The notes below the pieces were generated by a model. The model saw only the letters and a list, made by a program, of their open reading frames with translations. It ran no database searches and had not been told where the DNA came from. From contig JAEWUR010000495.1 of NCBI GenBank assembly GCA_023397045.1, forward strand, positions 1-6,877: a DNA stretch of 6,877 bases, given 5' to 3'. This DNA comes from Planctomycetota bacterium (GTDB lineage: Bacteria; Planctomycetota; Planctomycetia; Pirellulales; Thermoguttaceae). A program made the translations under genes and the position numbers. Positions 4,304-6,877 of this stretch are shown one piece after another; positions within the stretch are counted from its first letter, which is position 1; each line of letters begins with the position of its first letter.

Positions 4304-5518
4304 ATGCCATCATCGAACACGCTTCATACTCCATCACCTCGCCGCGTAACTCGTTCGGTCAACATCGGCTCGGTCACGATTGGCGGCGGTCGACCGATTG
4401 TCGTGCAGAGCATGTGCGCCACGAAAACCTCGGACGTCGAGGCGACCGTCGCGCAGATCGAGCAGCTTGCCGCCGCCGGGGCCGGCATTGTGCGCGTGGC
4501 CGTCGATACGCCGCGCGACGGTGAGGCATTGGCCGAGATTCGTCGCCGCACGACAGCCAACCTCTCGGTCGATCTGCAGGAGAACTACCGTCTGGCGGCC
4601 GATGTGGCGCCCTGGGTCGACAAGATCCGCTACAATCCCGGCCATCTTTTTCATCACGAGCCGAATCGTCCTTGGCAGGACAAAGTCCGATTCCTCGTCG
4701 ACGTGGCCGGCCAACACGATTGTGCCTTGCGCGTCGGCGTGAATTGTGGATCGGTCGATCCGACCAAGACGATCGGGCCGATGGGAGAGGGGCCGAACGA
4801 AAAGTCCCCTCTCCCTTTGGGAGAGGGGCAAGGGGTGAGGGCTGCTGACCCGTTGCGTCCGATGCTCGAAAGCGCGCTGGAGCATTGCGAACTGCTCGAC
4901 CGGCTTGGCTTTACGCGCTATTGCGTTTCGCTGAAGGACTCCGATCCGGCCAAGGTGGTCGAGGTGAATCGGCGATTTGCGGCCCAGCGGCCTGATGTCC
5001 CGTTGCATCTCGGCGTCACCGAGGCGGGAATGCCGCCGGAAGGCGTTTTCAAGACGCGGCTTGCCTTCGAGCCGCTGTTGGCCGAGGGAATCGGCGATAC
5101 GATCCGCGTGTCGCTGACCGTGCCTGTGATGCGAAAGTTCGAGGAGATCGAGGCGGGCCAACAAATCCTTGCGGACGTCGCGGCCGGCCGGTTTCTGGCG
5201 GCCGAGCAACGGTCGACCGTTGGGCTGAACATCATTAGTTGTCCAAGTTGTTCGCGCGTGCAGAACGAAGCGTTCGTCGAACTGGCCGAGCGGGTTCGCG
5301 AGGCCACTCGCTATGCGGCCAAGTATCCGATCACGATTGCCGTGATGGGGTGTCGCGTGAACGGTCCCGGCGAGACCGACCATGCCGATCTCGGGCTATG
5401 GTGCGGCCCGAGCAGCGTGAATCTCAAACGCGGCGGCACGCCGCTCGGCGCATTTCCCTACGACGAAGTCATCGCCAAACTTGTCGAAGAACTCGACGCG
5501 ATGATCGCTGATACGTAG
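4304..5518 (+). CDS. ispG: 4-hydroxy-3-methylbut-2-enyl diphosphate synthase (IspG/GcpE) with in-frame repeat insertion
   Basis: This 404-aa cytoplasmic iron-sulfur enzyme converts MEcPP to HMBPP, the penultimate step of the MEP isoprenoid pathway. The N-terminal TIM-barrel domain (about 12-300) shows [25 protein letters not shown] (109-114) and LRVGVNCGS (142-150). The C-terminal [4Fe-4S] domain has ligands C313 and C316 (SCPSCSR), C350 (GCRVNGPGE) and E357. This is the two-domain bacterial form, without the extra domain of the plant enzyme. Residues about 160-181, including [12 protein letters not shown], are not part of the family and come from a palindromic repeat; without them the length would be near 380 aa. 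They sit in a loop right after the GVNCGS strand. A stop codon in frame at 4298-4300 fixes ATG 4304 as the first ATG. No Shine-Dalgarno is well placed: GGAGG at 4270-4274 is 29 bp away. The gene is alone, followed by a separate toxin-antitoxin promoter. Confidence 0.96.
   Translation: MPSSNTLHTPSPRRVTRSVNIGSVTIGGGRPIVVQSMCATKTSDVEATVAQIEQLAAAGAGIVRVAVDTPRDGEALAEIRRRTTANLSVDLQENYRLAADVAPWVDKIRYNPGHLFHHEPNRPWQDKVRFLVDVAGQHDCALRVGVNCGSVDPTKTIGPMGEGPNEKSPLPLGEGQGVRAADPLRPMLESALEHCELLDRLGFTRYCVSLKDSDPAKVVEVNRRFAAQRPDVPLHLGVTEAGMPPEGVFKTRLAFEPLLAEGIGDTIRVSLTVPVMRKFEEIEAGQQILADVAAGRFLAAEQRSTVGLNIISCPSCSRVQNEAFVELAERVREATRYAAKYPITIAVMGCRVNGPGETDHADLGLWCGPSSVNLKRGGTPLGAFPYDEVIAKLVEELDAMIADT
4783..4841. 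repeat. Palindromic repeat inserted in frame within ispG
   Basis: The core is a perfect inverted repeat, CCCCTCTCCC (4806-4815), TTT, GGGAGAGGGG (4819-4828), followed by CAAGGGGTGAGGG. A further direct copy of GGGAGAGGGG lies at 4783-4792 and could pair with the same CCCCTCTCCC, so two hairpins compete. The translated form [12 protein letters not shown] is a string I know from repeat-derived peptides in many unrelated bacterial proteins, which points to a widespread dispersed repeat. The frame and all downstream IspG motifs are intact. Confidence 0.88.
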
Positions 5519-5551
5519 AAATGCGGGCTGGAACAACCACCCACAGCGCAG

Positions 5552-5557
5552 TATAAT
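5552..5557 (+). promoter_or_regulatory. Consensus -10 box for the antitoxin-toxin operon
   Basis: A perfect TATAAT lies 35 bp before the antitoxin ATG. The best -35 at 17-bp spacing is TGGAAC (5529-5534), with 3 of 6 matches. Transcription would start near 5564, giving a leader of about 29 nt. This shows the pair has its own promoter and is not simply read through from ispG, which ends at 5518. It also rules out the in-frame TTG at 5557 as the start, since it overlaps the box. Confidence 0.6.
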
Positions 5558-5592
5558 TGGGGGGCACCTTTTCGCAGAACGGAACCAATCTT

Positions 5593-5898
5593 ATGAATAC
5601 GACATCCTTGATCCTTCACGGTCAGGTACAGCCGGACGGGACCTTGCGCGTTGAAGAAAAAGTTGATCTTCCACCGGGACCGGTGGCCGTGACCGTGCAA
5701 ACCATCCCTGTGCGACCTCGCAAAGCCACTCTTCAGGTGCTGCGGGAAATCAGGATTGCTCGCGAATCCCAAGGCATCGTCGGACGAACGGCCGACGAAA
5801 TCGACGCCGAGATCAACGGCATGCGAGATGAGGATGAACAGCGGATGCAAGATATCGAGTCGATTCCGCGACTACGATCTGGAAAAATGGAGAAATGA
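5593..5898 (+). CDS. Probable antitoxin, AF2212/DUF104-like, partner of the PIN toxin
   Basis: This 101-aa protein sits directly before a PIN-domain gene and overlaps it by 4 bp (ATGA), the usual arrangement of a type II antitoxin and toxin. The N-terminal part (about 5-38) has the pattern of short beta-barrel antitoxins of the AF2212/DUF104 kind: GQVQPDGTLRVEEKVDLPPG followed by a VTV strand. The C-terminal part (about 45-90) is charged and probably helical (GRTADEIDAEINGMRDEDE), the sort of segment that wraps around a PIN toxin. No helix-turn-helix, ribbon-helix-helix or typical AbrB motif is evident, so how it would autoregulate is unclear. I chose ATG 5593; its ribosome site is weak (CGGAAC). 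Assignment rests on context and N-terminal pattern rather than a strong family match. Confidence 0.7.
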   Translation: MNTTSLILHGQVQPDGTLRVEEKVDLPPGPVAVTVQTIPVRPRKATLQVLREIRIARESQGIVGRTADEIDAEINGMRDEDEQRMQDIESIPRLRSGKMEK

Positions 5899-6302
5899 TC
5901 GTGTCGGTGTTTCTCGATTCCAACATTATCATCTATCTGATCGAACAAACGCCGCATTTCGGAGCCCTGGTCACGAAGCGAATCGAAGACCTAATTGCCC
6001 AAGAGCAACGGTTGCTGGCCAGTGGCTTGGTGCAGATGGAATGCAGTGTTCGTCCGTTTCGAATGAACGATGCGATCACACTTGCAGCCTATGACGGCTA
6101 TTTTGATTCTGAAGACGTGGACGTGGCGCCCATAACGGATTTGACCTGTCGGCTAGCCTCTGTTATTCGAGCCCGGCACAATTTTCGACCGATGGATTCC
6201 TTACACTTGGCCGCAGCCATTGAGAACCGTTGCGAGCTTTTTCTGACACACGACACTCGGCTGCAACGCTTCCCGGATATTCACGTCGAAGTGCTAGCAT
6301 AG
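5895..6302 (+). CDS. PIN-domain ribonuclease toxin (VapC-like)
   Basis: This 135-aa protein is a single PIN domain, a Mg-dependent RNase fold. The acidic catalytic residues expected of the family are all present: D8 (FLDSNIIIY), E49 (VQMECSV), D101 (RPMDSLHLAAA) and D120 (FLTHDTRL). VapC toxins cleave tRNA or rRNA and are held inactive by the antitoxin made just upstream. Translation is coupled through the ATGA overlap, with GGAG close before the ATG. Length and motif order are normal, and nothing suggests a broken gene. The RNA target cannot be predicted. It could also be an orphan PIN nuclease with another role, but the paired layout makes toxin-antitoxin the best reading. Confidence 0.88.
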   Translation: MIVSVFLDSNIIIYLIEQTPHFGALVTKRIEDLIAQEQRLLASGLVQMECSVRPFRMNDAITLAAYDGYFDSEDVDVAPITDLTCRLASVIRARHNFRPMDSLHLAAAIENRCELFLTHDTRLQRFPDIHVEVLA

Positions 6303-6310
6303 AGGAAGGA

Positions 6311-6335
6311 GAACGGAGCCCAGAGACCTCCGTTC
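6311..6335. terminator. Hairpin between the converging toxin and alaS genes
   Basis: GAACGGAG (6311-6318) and CTCCGTTC (6328-6335) form an 8-bp stem with a 9-nt loop, 8 bp after the toxin stop. An A9 run at 6345-6353 (T9 for the alaS strand) lies between it and the alaS stop. For neither direction does a U-run directly follow the stem, so it is not a classical intrinsic terminator. Its position between converging genes still suggests a role in ending transcripts. Confidence 0.35.
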
Positions 6336-6359
6336 CCTCCCGTTAAAAAAAAACGCGGC

Positions 6360-6877
6360 CTATTTCTTCAGCATCTTTTCAACTTCGGTGCGAGCAACGG
6401 TTAGCGCTTCCGGCAATTTGTCGGGCAGTTTGCCGCCGGCTTGGGCCATGTCGGGGCGTCCGCCGCCTCCGCCGTTGACGACGGCCGACGCGGCTTTGAT
6501 CCACTTCACGGCGTCGAGGCCACGTTCGACCAGATCGCGACTGAGCCCAGCGATCAGCATGACTTTCTGGGCCTCTTCCTCAGCATTGGCAAGCAGCACG
6601 GCGACCGGCGCGGCCTTGCGTCGCAACTGGTCGATCATCTGTCGGAGGTCGTTCGGCCCGCCGCCGACTTCGGCGACGATCACCTTGACGCCGTTGACGA
6701 CCGTTGCCTCGGCAATCAGTTGATCGACGGTCGGTCCGCCCTTCGGTCCGGCGGCCGACTGTTTCTTCAACTGACGGACTTCCTTGACCAGTGCCTCGAC
6801 GCGGTCGCCGACCTCGGCAGGCGGTACGCGAAGCGCGGCCGCGGCTCGACTCAAGGCGGCCTGTGTGTCGCGAGTGT
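6360..6877 (-). CDS. alaS: Alanyl-tRNA synthetase, C-terminal part (window-truncated)
   Basis: The frame enters from the right edge (first whole codon at 6875-6873, TRDTQAALSRAAAAL) and ends at TAG 6360-6362, so 171 C-terminal residues are seen. The segment PPAEVGDRVEALVKEVRQLKKQ is the coiled-coil linker. Next comes the C-Ala/DHHA1 domain, ending in the glycine-rich signature VNGGGGGRPDMAQAGGK typical of AlaRS. This domain helps bind tRNA-Ala and joins the aminoacylation and editing domains. Catalytic and editing domains are outside the window. The gene converges on the toxin-antitoxin pair. A TTG at 6854 is internal, not a start. A free-standing DHHA1 protein is unlikely because the frame continues upstream without a start. 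Confidence 0.92.
   Translation of the reverse strand, partial: TRDTQAALSRAAAALRVPPAEVGDRVEALVKEVRQLKKQSAAGPKGGPTVDQLIAEATVVNGVKVIVAEVGGGPNDLRQMIDQLRRKAAPVAVLLANAEEEAQKVMLIAGLSRDLVERGLDAVKWIKAASAVVNGGGGGRPDMAQAGGKLPDKLPEALTVARTEVEKMLKK

Noticed and set aside
4334..5383. A 349-codon minus-strand open frame opposite ispG
   Set aside because: It mirrors a well-supported enzyme gene, has no motif or ribosome site, and is explained by GC-biased third codon positions.
6852..6854. TTG at 6854 as the start of a short separate gene
   Set aside because: The frame continues upstream to the window edge with AlaRS-like sequence, so this is an internal leucine codon.

Overview
The window most likely comes from a planctomycete (Pirellulales-like) chromosome. 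This is inferred from moderately high GC with codon bias that leaves long antisense frames open, weak or missing Shine-Dalgarno sites at several genes, the wording of the IspG and XerC proteins, and a small conserved protein of a type I associate with this group. No rRNA or other taxonomic marker is present, so the assignment is an inference.

Layout, left to right. (1) Bases 1-46 are the last codons of a plus-strand gene that looks like GTP cyclohydrolase II (ribA/ribBA). It ends one base from a convergent NtrC-type, sigma54-dependent response regulator (48-1433, minus). (2) A 404-bp divergent spacer (1434-1837) holds several short dyads, a repeated 16-bp motif and a likely extended -10 promoter. 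It separates that regulator from a NarL/FixJ-type response regulator (1838-2470, plus). No histidine kinase is in the window for either one. (3) A tyrosine recombinase gene, best called xerC (2551-3543, minus), sits between two hairpin elements built from 7-bp AGGGATT-like units. The two elements share a perfect 27-bp inverted repeat. The xerC reading frame itself contains a third palindromic element, 84 bp long and in frame. (4) A small conserved minus-strand gene (about 81-89 aa) follows, then a hairpin-rich gene-free stretch of about 400 bp. (5) ispG (4304-5518, plus), encoding the [4Fe-4S] enzyme of the MEP isoprenoid pathway, carries an in-frame insertion from yet another palindromic repeat family (translated [12 protein letters not shown]). 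(6) A two-gene toxin-antitoxin-like operon (5593-6302, plus) has a clear TATAAT box and an ATGA overlap: an AF2212/DUF104-like antitoxin followed by a PIN-domain toxin. (7) It converges on the 3' end of alaS (6360-6877, minus, cut by the window edge).

The genes are mostly housekeeping or regulatory and do not form one pathway. The unifying oddity is the density of short palindromic repeats: three different families in under 2.5 kb. Two of them are inside essential-type genes, where they are translated as extra surface-loop peptides without breaking the frame or the catalytic residues. I found no convincing new multi-gene system.
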